Shown: piece by piece, positions 42,545 through 51,302 of the stretch
Layout: each line of letters opens with the position of its first letter
Position numbering within the stretch: the stretch's first letter is position 1
Origin: Posidoniimonas corsicana
GTDB lineage: Bacteria; Planctomycetota; Planctomycetia; Pirellulales; Lacipirellulaceae
Length of the DNA stretch: 64,000 nucleotides
Assembly: GCF_007859765.1 (NCBI RefSeq)
Contig: NZ_SIHJ01000001.1
Span: 2,047,311-2,111,310 of the forward strand
Direction: 5' to 3'
Made by a program: the position numbers and the translations under genes
Notes under the pieces: generated by a model
Seen by the model: only the letters and a program-made list of their open reading frames with translations
Told to the model about the DNA's origin: nothing
Database searches by the model: none

Positions 42545-42653
42545 GGCGGGATCCTCGGGGAGGGGCGGTGGTTGCGGGGATCCTCTGCGGAAGGAGGATG
42601 AGCGTCAAGGCGGATTCGGCTAGGGCTCCGATCGCACCTACCGCTAGTCGTTG

Positions 42654-44336
42654 CTAGCGACGACGGCGCCGGCCCAGAATCATCGCGGCGCCGGCCGGCA
42701 TCGTCAGCGTCGCGGGCTCGGGCACGGCGGCCAGCGTAGCGGAGATTGCCCCGGGCGGAGTGTGGAGCGATCCGTAGGCGGTCCGCCAGAGGTCGTAGTC
42801 GCCCTGGTCGACGACGCCGTTGAGGTCGCCATCGGCGGCAAGGTTCGAGGTGGACCCGACCGTGTCGCGCCAGAGCGTGAAGTCGGCGGCGTCCACGACG
42901 CCGTCTTCGTTGTAGTCGCCCGTGACGCGGTACGGCGCCTCGTAGTCCAGCCGCCAGGCCAGCCCGAAGTCACGGTCGCCCGATGTGGAGAGGACTTCGA
43001 TGGTGTAGTCGCCGGCGTCCAGGCCTGTCAGGTAGACATGCTCCACGTTGTCCTTGGTGCTGACGCTGGTCGCGAGCACGGCGTCCAGCGGCGCCCCGGT
43101 CGAGTCCCAGAGCTTCAGGTCCAGGTTGGCTAGCGACTGGGTTGGCGAGAACTGGCTGCCGGAGTTGGTGTCGGTGATCTCCACGTTCCACGCCAGCACC
43201 ACCGACAGCACGCCGTCGGAGTGGAAGTCGGGGACCGACAGGTCGTAGAACAGGCTCTGACCGCTGTTCACCTCGCCGTAGTCCCAGCCGTAGTCGTCCA
43301 CCACCGTGCCGCCCGCGGACGCGGCGCCGTCGAACTGGCCCCCCTGCTGGATGAAGAAGCTGTTGCGGACGTTCAGCTCACCCGCGCCGTAGACCAGGTC
43401 GAGCGGCTGCGTCGGCGAGGCGTTTTCCCACGTCGGGAACTCTTCCTTGGTGGCGCCCGCCATGAGGATCGCCTTCATGGTCTCGCTGCGGGCCGCGTCC
43501 GCGTCGGCGTTGGCAAAGTTGGCGGTGTCGGTCGCCGACTGGTAGAGCATCGTGGCGACCGAGCTAACGGATGCGGTCGCCGCGCTGGTGGCCGTGGGCG
43601 AAGAGACGATGTCCGGTTTCAACCGGCCCGGCCCGTAGCTGCTGAACGGGGTGGGCCCGCCGATGTGGCCGGCGTCGCTGCGTCCAACGGCGATAGCGTT
43701 GTAGCTCTGGGCCATCAGCTCGGTATAGTCCGACTGACTGGCGTTGTTGAGACCAACGGGGACGATGGTGTCGTAGGTGTCGATGAGGTAGTCGAGCCGG
43801 CGCAGCGTCTCAAGGTTGTTGGAACTGGAGTCGAACGAGCCCACCCAGCTGTGGTTCTGGACCTTGTACGTCGGGACGTCGGGCGGCCCGGCGTTGGCCG
43901 GAGTCAAGTTAAGGATCGAGTTGAGGTAGTGATCCGCCTCGTAGACCGTGACCTGGGTGACGCCGAACGCCACGCTGCGGGTGGAGCCGAAGAAGTTGCG
44001 CGCCATGTTCGTGGCGTGATCCGACACTCCTGGGCTCGAGACGCTGCTGCCGTTTGTGATGGTCTGCCCCGCCAAGAACTCGCTGCTCGACTCTGGCAGG
44101 AAGAGGTGCGTTGTTGAACTGGTGCTGGCGTTGGCCTCCACCATCGAGACCAGCACCCCCGCCCCGGTCGGGAGCGTGCCCTCGTACTCGTCGATCAGCT
44201 GGAGATAGCCAATCTCGGTCTTGTAGGCTTGCGAATCGGCCGTCCACACGAACGGCAGTACGCCGCAGGCTACTGCGGCCAGGAGCCGGAGTCCCCGACT
44301 GCTGCGAGGTCGGTAGTCGAGGCGATTAGTCAGCAA
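42654..44336 (-). CDS. Divergent subtilase-like PEP-CTERM protein with dockerin-like segment
   Basis: 560 residues. TTG 44336 is the only start that keeps the signal peptide (GLRLLAAVACGVLPFVWTADSQA); an in-frame stop lies six codons upstream and no Shine-Dalgarno sequence is visible. The S8 pattern is recognisable but altered: the catalytic Asp block reads 'GAGVLVSMVEANAS' with Glu67 in place of Asp, the His block is 'SDHATNMARNFFG' (His107), 'NHSWVG' and 'VPVGLNNAS' are where the support strands and oxyanion Asn fall, and the Ser block is 'KPDIVSSPTATSAATA' (Ser251). A beta domain, a dockerin-like pair ('DGVVDAADFTLWRDTVG', 'GVVDQGDYDLWRTAYG') and a PEP-CTERM tail (PEPATLTM...GRRRRR) follow. 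It may be an inactive or altered protease on the cell surface. Confidence 0.75.
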   Translation of the reverse strand: MLTNRLDYRPRSSRGLRLLAAVACGVLPFVWTADSQAYKTEIGYLQLIDEYEGTLPTGAGVLVSMVEANASTSSTTHLFLPESSSEFLAGQTITNGSSVSSPGVSDHATNMARNFFGSTRSVAFGVTQVTVYEADHYLNSILNLTPANAGPPDVPTYKVQNHSWVGSFDSSSNNLETLRRLDYLIDTYDTIVPVGLNNASQSDYTELMAQSYNAIAVGRSDAGHIGGPTPFSSYGPGRLKPDIVSSPTATSAATASVSSVATMLYQSATDTANFANADADAARSETMKAILMAGATKEEFPTWENASPTQPLDLVYGAGELNVRNSFFIQQGGQFDGAASAGGTVVDDYGWDYGEVNSGQSLFYDLSVPDFHSDGVLSVVLAWNVEITDTNSGSQFSPTQSLANLDLKLWDSTGAPLDAVLATSVSTKDNVEHVYLTGLDAGDYTIEVLSTSGDRDFGLAWRLDYEAPYRVTGDYNEDGVVDAADFTLWRDTVGSTSNLAADGDLNGVVDQGDYDLWRTAYGSLHTPPGAISATLAAVPEPATLTMPAGAAMILGRRRRR

Positions 44337-45012
44337 GGCACCAAGGAGCTGTTAGATAGAGCGCGCCGGACGTTCCACAGGCGGCGTGCTTCCGCCTCCG
44401 TCGCAGCGATGAGGGGCCAGCGTGCGTGCTGGCGAGACACTGTTCCTGCTCTCCATTATCCTGGAACCATGGATCCAGGCAAGCAATAAGGATCGGGGAC
44501 TAGCGGATTCGGTGGGCCGCATGACGGTAGGAGGCACTGAGGGGCGAACTGAGGCTCGGATTGCGGCAGATCACCGGTCGAGTTCGGCGCCGTTGCAAGC
44601 CAAGCAGGTTTTAGACTACTCAGCCGAACCAATTGTGGCGAGCTGCGTACAGACCGTTGTTCGCTACGTTTCGCGTCGCGTGGGCCCTACAGGTGGGACG
44701 ATGGTTGCAGCCGTTAGCCGGTGCTGGCAAATCGTGTCCTCGAAGGGCTGCTCAGCCTGGGATCGTTGACCCCTCTACGATGCGGAAATAGACTGCACAG
44801 ATGCCCTGAACGGGCCCCCTTCTCTTCACCTAATTGAGACGTGCGGCAAGCACGCGTCTGGCTGCCAGAATGAGAACCGGACCAGTGGGACTAGCCGCAA
44901 CTCGCGGCTGATTGATGCACGGTGCACAACATGGGACGCTAGCCCAGCGTGCGCCTGCCAGCGATGGTTCAACTTAGATAGTCACCGACCGTAGTTCGAC
45001 ACCCTGATCAAC
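44337..45012. other. Intergenic, promoter region of the polysaccharide cluster
   Basis: About 676 bases between the divergent subtilase-like gene and the first EPS gene. Less GC-rich than the surroundings. A 115-codon plus-strand frame (44422-44769) lacks a ribosome site and protein-like composition and is not called. Small palindromes occur near 44840-44915 (for example CCGCAACTCGCGG). No JUMPstart/ops sequence was found. Confidence 0.5.
44766..44794 (+). promoter_or_regulatory. Candidate sigma-70-type promoter of the EPS cluster
   Basis: TTGACC (44766-44771), a 17-base spacer and TAGACT (44789-44794): five of six and four of six consensus bases. Transcription would start about 210 bases before the ATG at 45013, leaving a long leader. 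The match could be chance. Confidence 0.3.
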
Positions 45013-46548
45013 ATGGCTAGAATCAGCGTCCCCGTGTCAGCGACCCGGCTCGCGCCGCCGTCGCAGGTCCACTCTGCCCCCATCCGAGCCGGCGTGAAGT
45101 CCTCCAACCATCCGACGGAACCCCAGAACGTACGGAAGGTCGGCTGGGAGTACTTGTGGCAGTCAATCCGCACTAGCCTTCCGCTGGTGGTGATTGACCT
45201 GATGGCGTTAGCGCTCGCGATCACGGTGAGCCGCCAGCTGGTATGGCTGCTCGGCGGCGCCGCAGGCATGAACCTCTCCGCGATGTTCCCCCCGATCGCG
45301 TTGGGCTTTGTGATCGTTGGCGCCGAACTCGGCCTGTACCCCGGGATCCAGCTCAGCCCCGTCGAAGAGTTCCGCCGGCTGATAGTCGCGGTTGCATGCA
45401 TGTTTGCGGTGTGGACGGTGGCCGTGCTCATTGTGCAGGACACGTTTGACGTGCAGGGGTGGTTCCTAGCACTGTCGTTCGCGCTTTGTGCAACAACACT
45501 CGTAATGGCCCGCAGCGTCGCGCGACGCGTGCTGGGGAGCCGCGAGTGGTGGGGATTTCCCACCCTGGTTTGTGGAGACGACACCCGTGCGATCGAGGTG
45601 TACGAATGGCTGCGGACGAGCCCCCACGTCGGGCTCCGCCCGGTCGGCGTGATCGCCGACCCGTCGAGCCTGGAGCTGGACGGCAGCGAGCCGTGGTTCC
45701 TGGGCGACTGGTCGTCCGTCCGATCCCATGCGGTCGATGGCAAGGCGTACTGGGCGCTCGTGATCCCGAGCGAGGAAGCCCAGTCCGACATCACCGACGA
45801 GGTCGACAGCTGCCTGGAAGCCGTGCCGCATGTGCAGCTGATTTCAGAGCTCTCAGGCCTGCCCGACCATTGGGGTGGGCGTCGGCCCGTTGATGGCCTC
45901 GACGGTATCCACATCCAGCAGAATCTCATGCTGCCGGGTAAGCGGCTTACCAAGCGGCTGATCGACCTGGTCGTGGCGACCTCAGCGCTGCTGGTGTTGA
46001 TGCCGGTGCTGGTCGCCATCGCGTTGGCGGTCAAGCTAACTTCGCGGGGGCCAATCTTCTACGGTCACTCGCGACTCGGTCTCGATGGCCGCGGGTTCAA
46101 GGCGTGGAAGTTCCGCACGATGGTGGAGAACGCCGACACGAAGCTCGACCAGTACCTCGAAGCGCATCCCGAGCTCCGCGAGGAGTGGGAGAAGGACCAG
46201 AAACTCAAGTGGGACCCCCGCATCACCGTCGTCGGAAGGGTTTTCCGCAAGTTGAGCCTGGACGAGCTGCCCCAGCTGTGGAACGTGCTCCTGGGCGAAA
46301 TGAGCCTTGTGGGCCCTCGGCCTATTGTCACCAGCGAGATTGAGAAGTACGGCGACTGTTTCGGGTTGTACACTTCGGTTAAGCCCGGCATCACCGGGTT
46401 GTGGCAGGTATCAGGGCGGAACAACACGACCTATGATGAACGTGTACAGCTGGACGAATACTATGTGCGTAACTGGTCGCCGTGGCTCGATATCTACCTG
46501 ATGCTTCGCACCATTCGCACCGTCCTGTTCGCCGAAGGCGCCTACTAG
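45013..46548 (+). CDS. WbaP-like undecaprenyl-phosphate sugar-1-phosphate transferase
   Basis: 511 residues. Starts polysaccharide synthesis by moving a sugar-1-phosphate (galactose or glucose type) from UDP-sugar to undecaprenyl phosphate at the inner membrane. Four or five N-terminal helices (about 50-165), a Rossmann-like middle domain ('FPTLVCGDDTRAIEVYEWL') and the catalytic C-terminal domain from 'KRLIDLVVATSALLVLMPVL' (about 313). Catalytic-domain motifs: 'KAWKFRTMVENAD', the long WbaP-type insert 'LDQYLEAHPELREEWEKD', 'LSLDELPQLWNVL' with the Asp-Glu pair at about 417-418, 'MSLVGPRPIV' and 'PGITGLWQVSGRNN'. The insert distinguishes WbaP from WcaJ-like enzymes. First gene of a six-gene plus-strand cluster; the next starts after 66 bases. 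Confidence 0.93.
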   Translation: MARISVPVSATRLAPPSQVHSAPIRAGVKSSNHPTEPQNVRKVGWEYLWQSIRTSLPLVVIDLMALALAITVSRQLVWLLGGAAGMNLSAMFPPIALGFVIVGAELGLYPGIQLSPVEEFRRLIVAVACMFAVWTVAVLIVQDTFDVQGWFLALSFALCATTLVMARSVARRVLGSREWWGFPTLVCGDDTRAIEVYEWLRTSPHVGLRPVGVIADPSSLELDGSEPWFLGDWSSVRSHAVDGKAYWALVIPSEEAQSDITDEVDSCLEAVPHVQLISELSGLPDHWGGRRPVDGLDGIHIQQNLMLPGKRLTKRLIDLVVATSALLVLMPVLVAIALAVKLTSRGPIFYGHSRLGLDGRGFKAWKFRTMVENADTKLDQYLEAHPELREEWEKDQKLKWDPRITVVGRVFRKLSLDELPQLWNVLLGEMSLVGPRPIVTSEIEKYGDCFGLYTSVKPGITGLWQVSGRNNTTYDERVQLDEYYVRNWSPWLDIYLMLRTIRTVLFAEGAY

Positions 46549-46614
46549 GGACCCTCGTGATCGGCGACCCGGGGCGACCGGCACCGATCCTTTGAGCGAC
46601 AGGGACCCTGCCGC

Positions 46615-47805
46615 GTGAATCGAAAAAGTGAGGCGATCAGCCCGGGTTCGACGGTTCGCGCCACGATCGTGCAACCCGCACTAGCCAAGTACCGGATCCC
46701 GGTCTTCCGCGAGCTAGCGTCGCGGGCTGGCATCGATCTGCACGTCGTCTATGGCGAGACCCCCGGCCTGAACAACGTCGATCCCGATGGCTTCCGCGCG
46801 ACCCCCGCAAAGCTGAGGGTCCGCTGGCTGATGGGTTCCAAGGCGCTCTACTTCCCCGCCCAGTTCTGGTCGGCCAACAGGCGTGAGTGCGACGTGCTCG
46901 TGCTTACCTGGACGCCCCGCTATGTGTTGCTGCTGCCCAGCATCCTCAGGGCGCACTGGGGCGGGATCGGCGTTGTGCTGTGGGGGCACGGGCTGTCGAA
47001 GTCGGACCGGCCGTTCTGGCGATGGTGCCGCGACCTTCTGGCACGTCGGGCGGACTGCCTGCTCTTTTACGATCAGGATACCGCCCAGGGCTACCTGGAC
47101 GAGGGGTGGCCTGCCAGCCGTATCGGCGTCGCAGCGAACGCGATCGACCACACAGCAATTGACGCCGCCCGGGAGCACTGGTTGTCCTCGCCGGACCGGC
47201 TCGCCGAGTTCCGCCGATCGCACGGGTTGGAGGGGCAGCGGGTGTTGCTGTTCGTCTCGCGGCTGCTTCCGGAAAACAGGGTGGACCTACTCCTCGAGGC
47301 CGCTGCCCGTGTCGCGGAGCGGGACCCCGCCCTGCGAGTCGTCATAATCGGCGCCGGCGACGCCCAACGCGAGGCGCTGCGGCGGCGGGCCCGTGAGTTG
47401 GGTGTCGAACGCATGACAATCTTTCAGGATGGGCTATACAATGAGGAAGAGCTTGCGCCCTGGTTCCTGTGTGCGGACGTGTTCTGCTACCCAGAGAACA
47501 TCGGTCTGAGCATTCTTCACGCCCTTTGGTACGGGCTGCCGGTCGTTACTAGCGATCGGCGAGAGTGTCACAACCCCGAGATCGCCTACCTGGACGAGGG
47601 GGTTAACGGGGTGTGCTACCGACACGGCGACGCCGAGTCGCTGGCGGACACGCTCGCTGGCTTGATCGACGATCGCGACCGGCTCGCGGCCCTGTCGGAC
47701 GGCGCCCGCAGGAGCGTCGAAGGACGGGTGACCGTGGAGAAGATGGTGGACGGGCTCGAGCAGACCATCCGCCAGGCCGGCAACCGCCGCAGCAAATCCA
47801 AATAG
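46615..47805 (+). CDS. Glycosyltransferase, GT4-like
   Basis: 396 residues from GTG 46615 with AGGGA upstream. Two Rossmann-like GT-B domains: 'IVQPALAKYRIPVFRELASR' opens domain 1 and 'VLLFVSRLLPENRVDLLLEAA' the second. 'VVIIGAGDAQREALRRRARE' is the usual sugar-nucleotide domain strand. The donor-site motif reads 'CYPENIGLSILHALWYGLPV': the E-x7-E of GT4 enzymes here is E-x7-H, so the second Glu is replaced. It probably adds one sugar to the lipid-linked repeat unit. It lies between the initiating transferase and the polymerase; gap to the next gene is 60 bases. Confidence 0.88.
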   Translation: MNRKSEAISPGSTVRATIVQPALAKYRIPVFRELASRAGIDLHVVYGETPGLNNVDPDGFRATPAKLRVRWLMGSKALYFPAQFWSANRRECDVLVLTWTPRYVLLLPSILRAHWGGIGVVLWGHGLSKSDRPFWRWCRDLLARRADCLLFYDQDTAQGYLDEGWPASRIGVAANAIDHTAIDAAREHWLSSPDRLAEFRRSHGLEGQRVLLFVSRLLPENRVDLLLEAAARVAERDPALRVVIIGAGDAQREALRRRARELGVERMTIFQDGLYNEEELAPWFLCADVFCYPENIGLSILHALWYGLPVVTSDRRECHNPEIAYLDEGVNGVCYRHGDAESLADTLAGLIDDRDRLAALSDGARRSVEGRVTVEKMVDGLEQTIRQAGNRRSKSK

Positions 47806-47865
47806 CAACGCGTAGCGCCGACCGACGGCGGCTTCCAGCAAAGACCTACCAGGCCTGATTCGACA

Positions 47866-49242
47866 ATGTTTAGCGACATCATGGCCTCGTTCGGCTTCCT
47901 GTTCCTGGCGGTGATCGGGGCGATCGTCCTGATCCCGTTCTGGCGGGGCAGGACCGACCTGCTGACCGGGTGGAATTTCTTGCTTATCGGCGCCGGGATG
48001 TCGACGGGCGTCGCGTCGCTCGAGGTTGCCTACGGCCCGTTCCACTGGCCGGAGCTCCAGTGGTTCCACCCCGACTCCGACCTCAAGACGCGGTACGTGA
48101 TCTACTCGATCGTGTTCTACTCCGCGTTGCTTTTCTTTTACTACGTGTGCAGACCGCTGACCGCCCGGCTCAGCAAAGGCCGGCTGCAGAAGTGGCCTCC
48201 ACCCACGACAACAATGCTCGTCACGATGACCGTCGGGTGCATCGGACTGGCGTTGTTTGGGCTGGCGGTCCAAGGTGTGCCGGTGCTGGACGTGCTGATG
48301 TACAACATCTCGCACAAGGCGATTGTGTTCGGTTCGGTGTTTTCGTTTCTGGCGTGGTACAACAAGAAGCACCTGGTGCCGCTGTTGTTGCTGTTCATCG
48401 GCATGTACGTGTTTGCCGGCCTCTACGCGATGCTGGTCTTCAACGGGCGGCGGCTCCTGCTATCGGTGCTCTTCGCACCCCTGGCGGCGATGTACTGGGC
48501 TAAGTGGCGAGAGCGTGGACCGGTGGTTACTACCGGGTTCTGCGCGATAGCCCTGGCGGCGCTGATTGTTGGCGCTTCGGTGTACTCGAGCTTCCGGCAC
48601 TTCTCAAACAAGCGGGGCGTTGAGCGGAGCGTCGGCGTGCTGGTTGAGAAAGCGACCTCGGTCTCGGTGTTGGACGCGCTCACCGACACGGCTCAGGACG
48701 GGCTGCACTACTTTGGTCAGTACGCCGGCTACTACTCACTGCTCACGATGGAGCTGGCGGATTCGGACCGCATCGAGGTCAAACCGCTCAACAGCCTCAA
48801 GTTCGTCATGGGCTACCCAATCCCTCGATTGTGGTGGCCAGGAAAGCCGGAGCCTCCGGGCCACCTGCTTCTGAGGGCCCTCCGCCTGCCGTATCACACC
48901 ACCTGGGGGCTCGGCGTGGTTGGCGAGAGCTACTACGACGGCGGCGTCGTGGTGATGATCCTCTACGCGTTCTTGGCAACCGTTGGCATACGCTTCATCG
49001 ACGAGCCGCTGAAGCACGACCCCACCAACCCGTTCCTGATTGCGGTGCTGACCGCCGCCTTCCCGCACCTGATGAACTGGAGCCGCGGCAGCATCGCCGT
49101 GATGACGGTCGAGGTTGGCGAATGTGTCGCGTTCGCGTTCCTGCTGGGCGTCATTGCCCGCGTTGTCTGGGGGACCAAGCCGACGCCACAGGCCGCCGCG
49201 CCCACTTACCACTACACATCGCGTGCGGCGGGCGCCCGCTGA
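47866..49242 (+). CDS. Wzy-like oligosaccharide repeat-unit polymerase
   Basis: 458 residues with about ten hydrophobic helices across the length ('FGFLFLAVIGAIVLIPFW', 'VIYSIVFYSALLFFYYV', 'TTTMLVTMTVGCIGLALFG', 'HLVPLLLLFIGMYVFAGLYA', 'LLLSVLFAPLAAMYWAKW' and later). A large loop between about 250 and 320 ('FGQYAGYYSLLTMELADSDR', 'GYPIPRLWWPGKPEPPG') and the late 'GVVGESYYDGGVVVMIL' resemble O-antigen or oligosaccharide repeat-unit polymerases, where the loop takes part in chain joining. Wzy proteins have very low sequence conservation, so the call rests on topology, these motifs and the neighbouring WbaP-like and GT genes. The next GT starts 11 bases later. Confidence 0.8.
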   Translation: MFSDIMASFGFLFLAVIGAIVLIPFWRGRTDLLTGWNFLLIGAGMSTGVASLEVAYGPFHWPELQWFHPDSDLKTRYVIYSIVFYSALLFFYYVCRPLTARLSKGRLQKWPPPTTTMLVTMTVGCIGLALFGLAVQGVPVLDVLMYNISHKAIVFGSVFSFLAWYNKKHLVPLLLLFIGMYVFAGLYAMLVFNGRRLLLSVLFAPLAAMYWAKWRERGPVVTTGFCAIALAALIVGASVYSSFRHFSNKRGVERSVGVLVEKATSVSVLDALTDTAQDGLHYFGQYAGYYSLLTMELADSDRIEVKPLNSLKFVMGYPIPRLWWPGKPEPPGHLLLRALRLPYHTTWGLGVVGESYYDGGVVVMILYAFLATVGIRFIDEPLKHDPTNPFLIAVLTAAFPHLMNWSRGSIAVMTVEVGECVAFAFLLGVIARVVWGTKPTPQAAAPTYHYTSRAAGAR

Positions 49243-49253
49243 CGGCTGATTAA

Positions 49254-50378
49254 ATGGCAGCGCCCGGAAACAACCGCGACCGCAAGGCGACAGTGTTCGC
49301 CGTTCTGCCGCCACCCACGACCGGGATGACTCTCTGTACCCGGCTGATAGCCGACCGCCTCGGTGTGCAAGGAAACGTCCGCGAGCTCAACCTGTCGGAC
49401 GGCTCCCCGAAGATCACCTTCAGCTTCCGGGTGGCGAAGCTGTTCCGCACGTTTGGCGCGCTCCTGCGTCTGCTCATGGGCGCGTCGCGTGGCGGGGCGC
49501 TCTACATGTCGGTCAATGCCCGGCGGGCGATGTGGTACAACATCGCCGCCGCGGCAGCCGCCAGGCTGTGGGGCAGCCGCGTGGCGGCGCACCACCACAT
49601 CTACGCCTACATTACCCGCAAAGACTGGCGGGTAAGAGTGCTTGACCGGGTCATGGGGGCCAGCGGCGTGCACGTTGTGTTGTGCGACGACATGCGTGAC
49701 AACCTGGATCGGCTGTACGGATGCCGGGCCGGTTTCCTCCAACTCCCCAGCACGGTCATGATGACACGCCAGGACTCTGGCCCGCAGCACGCGGCTGAAT
49801 CACCCTACGAGGGGCAGCGGGAGTTCCGCGTCGGTCACCTTGCGAACCTCAGCTACGACAAGGGCATCGACTACGTCTTCGAGATGTTCGATCAGCTCCG
49901 GTCCGCCCACCGCGACGTCAGGCTGGTCCTGGCCGGGCCAGTGATGGACGCCGAAGCCCGGCGCCGGATCGACGGTGCGCAGCGGGACTACCCGGACCAG
50001 ATCGATTACCGCGGGCCCGTCTACGGCGAAGACAAAGAGCGTTTTTTCCGCGATATCGATGTGCTGCTGCTCCCCTCCCGGTTCGACGCCCAGCCGGTCG
50101 TCATTAGCGAGGCGTTCGAACGCGGCAAGCCGGTGATCGCGCTCGGCTGGTCGTGCATCCCAGGGTTGATTGGGCCCAACGACCGCTGGACCGTCTGCCC
50201 CAAAGGGGACTACGTCAAGCAGTCGAACGAAGTAATCGGCGGCTGGATCTCTGCGCCGAACAGCTACCCGGCCGACGCGCGGCGGGCTCTGGATCGCGCC
50301 GCGGAGCTCCGCCAGGACGCCGAACAGTCGTTGCACGAGTTCTGCACCTGGGTGTTCCCAGAGGCCGCCCCGGTTTAG
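49254..50378 (+). CDS. Glycosyltransferase, GT4 family
   Basis: 374 residues. The N-terminal domain starts 'ATVFAVLPPPTTGMTLCTRL', a common beginning of GT4 enzymes, with 'VAAHHHIYAYI' near the acceptor pocket. Domain 2 has 'FRVGHLANLSYDKGIDYVFE', 'VRLVLAGPVMDAEARRRI', and 'LLPSRFDAQPVVISEAFERGKPVIA', the last being the UDP/GDP-sugar-binding block with the conserved final Glu of the pattern present. Probably transfers a sugar of the repeat unit on the inner leaflet. The stop is 11 bases before the sulfotransferase start, so these are likely coupled. Confidence 0.88.
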   Translation: MAAPGNNRDRKATVFAVLPPPTTGMTLCTRLIADRLGVQGNVRELNLSDGSPKITFSFRVAKLFRTFGALLRLLMGASRGGALYMSVNARRAMWYNIAAAAAARLWGSRVAAHHHIYAYITRKDWRVRVLDRVMGASGVHVVLCDDMRDNLDRLYGCRAGFLQLPSTVMMTRQDSGPQHAAESPYEGQREFRVGHLANLSYDKGIDYVFEMFDQLRSAHRDVRLVLAGPVMDAEARRRIDGAQRDYPDQIDYRGPVYGEDKERFFRDIDVLLLPSRFDAQPVVISEAFERGKPVIALGWSCIPGLIGPNDRWTVCPKGDYVKQSNEVIGGWISAPNSYPADARRALDRAAELRQDAEQSLHEFCTWVFPEAAPV

Positions 50379-50389
50379 AACCAGACGCC

Positions 50390-51274
50390 ATGCTGCAGAA
50401 CGCACTCCACCACAAGAACCCGTTCGTCCGCAAGGCTTCGATGAAGCTGTTGGGGGGCGTCAAGCGTGCTCTGCCGCGCGCCAACGAGGGCGACCTGGCC
50501 GAGCTGCCGCCCGCGATAGCCAACTCGTTCCCTAAGAGCGGCACCCACCTGCTCGACCAGATCGTTGGCGCGCTTCCCGGCCGCGTCAACTACGGCGAGT
50601 TTCTGTCGTCGATGACCAGCTCGCTGACGTTCCGCCGCCGCGCGGACGCGGATGTCGCCGCAACCCTTGCACGCAGCCGCCCGGGCGAGATTGTCCGCGC
50701 GCACCTGTTTTATGGCGACCAGACGGCCGCCGCGCTACGCGGCGTGAACGCGGCCCACTTCTTTATCTACCGCGATCCGCGCGACGTGGTGGTTTCCGAG
50801 GCCCACTACCTGCGGACCATGAACCGTTGGCACCGGCTGCACAAGGTCTTCAAACAGACGGCCACGGTTGAAGACGCGGTCCGGTTGGCGATCACTGGCC
50901 TGGCCGGTCGGGACGACTACTTCTACCCGGACATCGGTGAACGTTTCCGACTCTACACCCCGTGGATCGGCAACCCGCGCTGTTGCGCGGTCCGCTTCGA
51001 AGACCTCACCGGCGAGAATGCCGAGAGTGAGATCAGCCGCATGGCAGGCTTCTACGCGGAGTTCGCCGCGGACCAGATCGACACGGCTGAGCTGGCCCAA
51101 GCAATGAAGGCCGCAATCGCTCCGGAGAAATCGCACACGTTCCGGAGCGGGAAGCGGGGCGGCTGGCGCGAAGCTCTTACGCCCGAGTTGCGCCGGCTGT
51201 TTGAAGAGACCACCAACGGCCTGCTCGTCGAGCTGGGCTACGAACCCAACCGCAACTGGGCCGATCAGGCCTAG
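50390..51274 (+). CDS. PAPS-dependent sulfotransferase
   Basis: 294 residues from ATG 50390; the longer frame to 50153 overlaps the previous gene and is rejected. The 5'-phosphosulfate-binding loop is SFPKSGTHLL (46-55) and the 3'-phosphate motif is FIYRDPRDVVVS (125-136), both very close to eukaryotic and bacterial sulfotransferase consensus. 'RFEDLTGENAESEISRMAGFY' is the usual later block and 'SHTFRSGKRGGWREALTPELRRLFEETT' (cited by SHTFRSGKRGGW) the C-terminal PAPS-contacting segment. It moves sulfate from PAPS to a hydroxyl or amine; in this cluster the acceptor is presumably a repeat-unit sugar, giving a sulfated polysaccharide, as common for marine planctomycetes. The next gene follows after 28 bases. 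Confidence 0.9.
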   Translation: MLQNALHHKNPFVRKASMKLLGGVKRALPRANEGDLAELPPAIANSFPKSGTHLLDQIVGALPGRVNYGEFLSSMTSSLTFRRRADADVAATLARSRPGEIVRAHLFYGDQTAAALRGVNAAHFFIYRDPRDVVVSEAHYLRTMNRWHRLHKVFKQTATVEDAVRLAITGLAGRDDYFYPDIGERFRLYTPWIGNPRCCAVRFEDLTGENAESEISRMAGFYAEFAADQIDTAELAQAMKAAIAPEKSHTFRSGKRGGWREALTPELRRLFEETTNGLLVELGYEPNRNWADQA

Positions 51275-51302
51275 CCGCGACGCACCGTTCTGTTAACACA
51301 CC

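Noticed and set aside
44422-44769. 115-codon plus-strand frame upstream of the EPS cluster
   Set aside because: No ribosome site, no family resemblance, and codon use unlike the neighbouring genes.
44337-45012. JUMPstart/ops element for RfaH-type control of the EPS cluster
   Set aside because: The GGCGGTAG core does not occur in this region.
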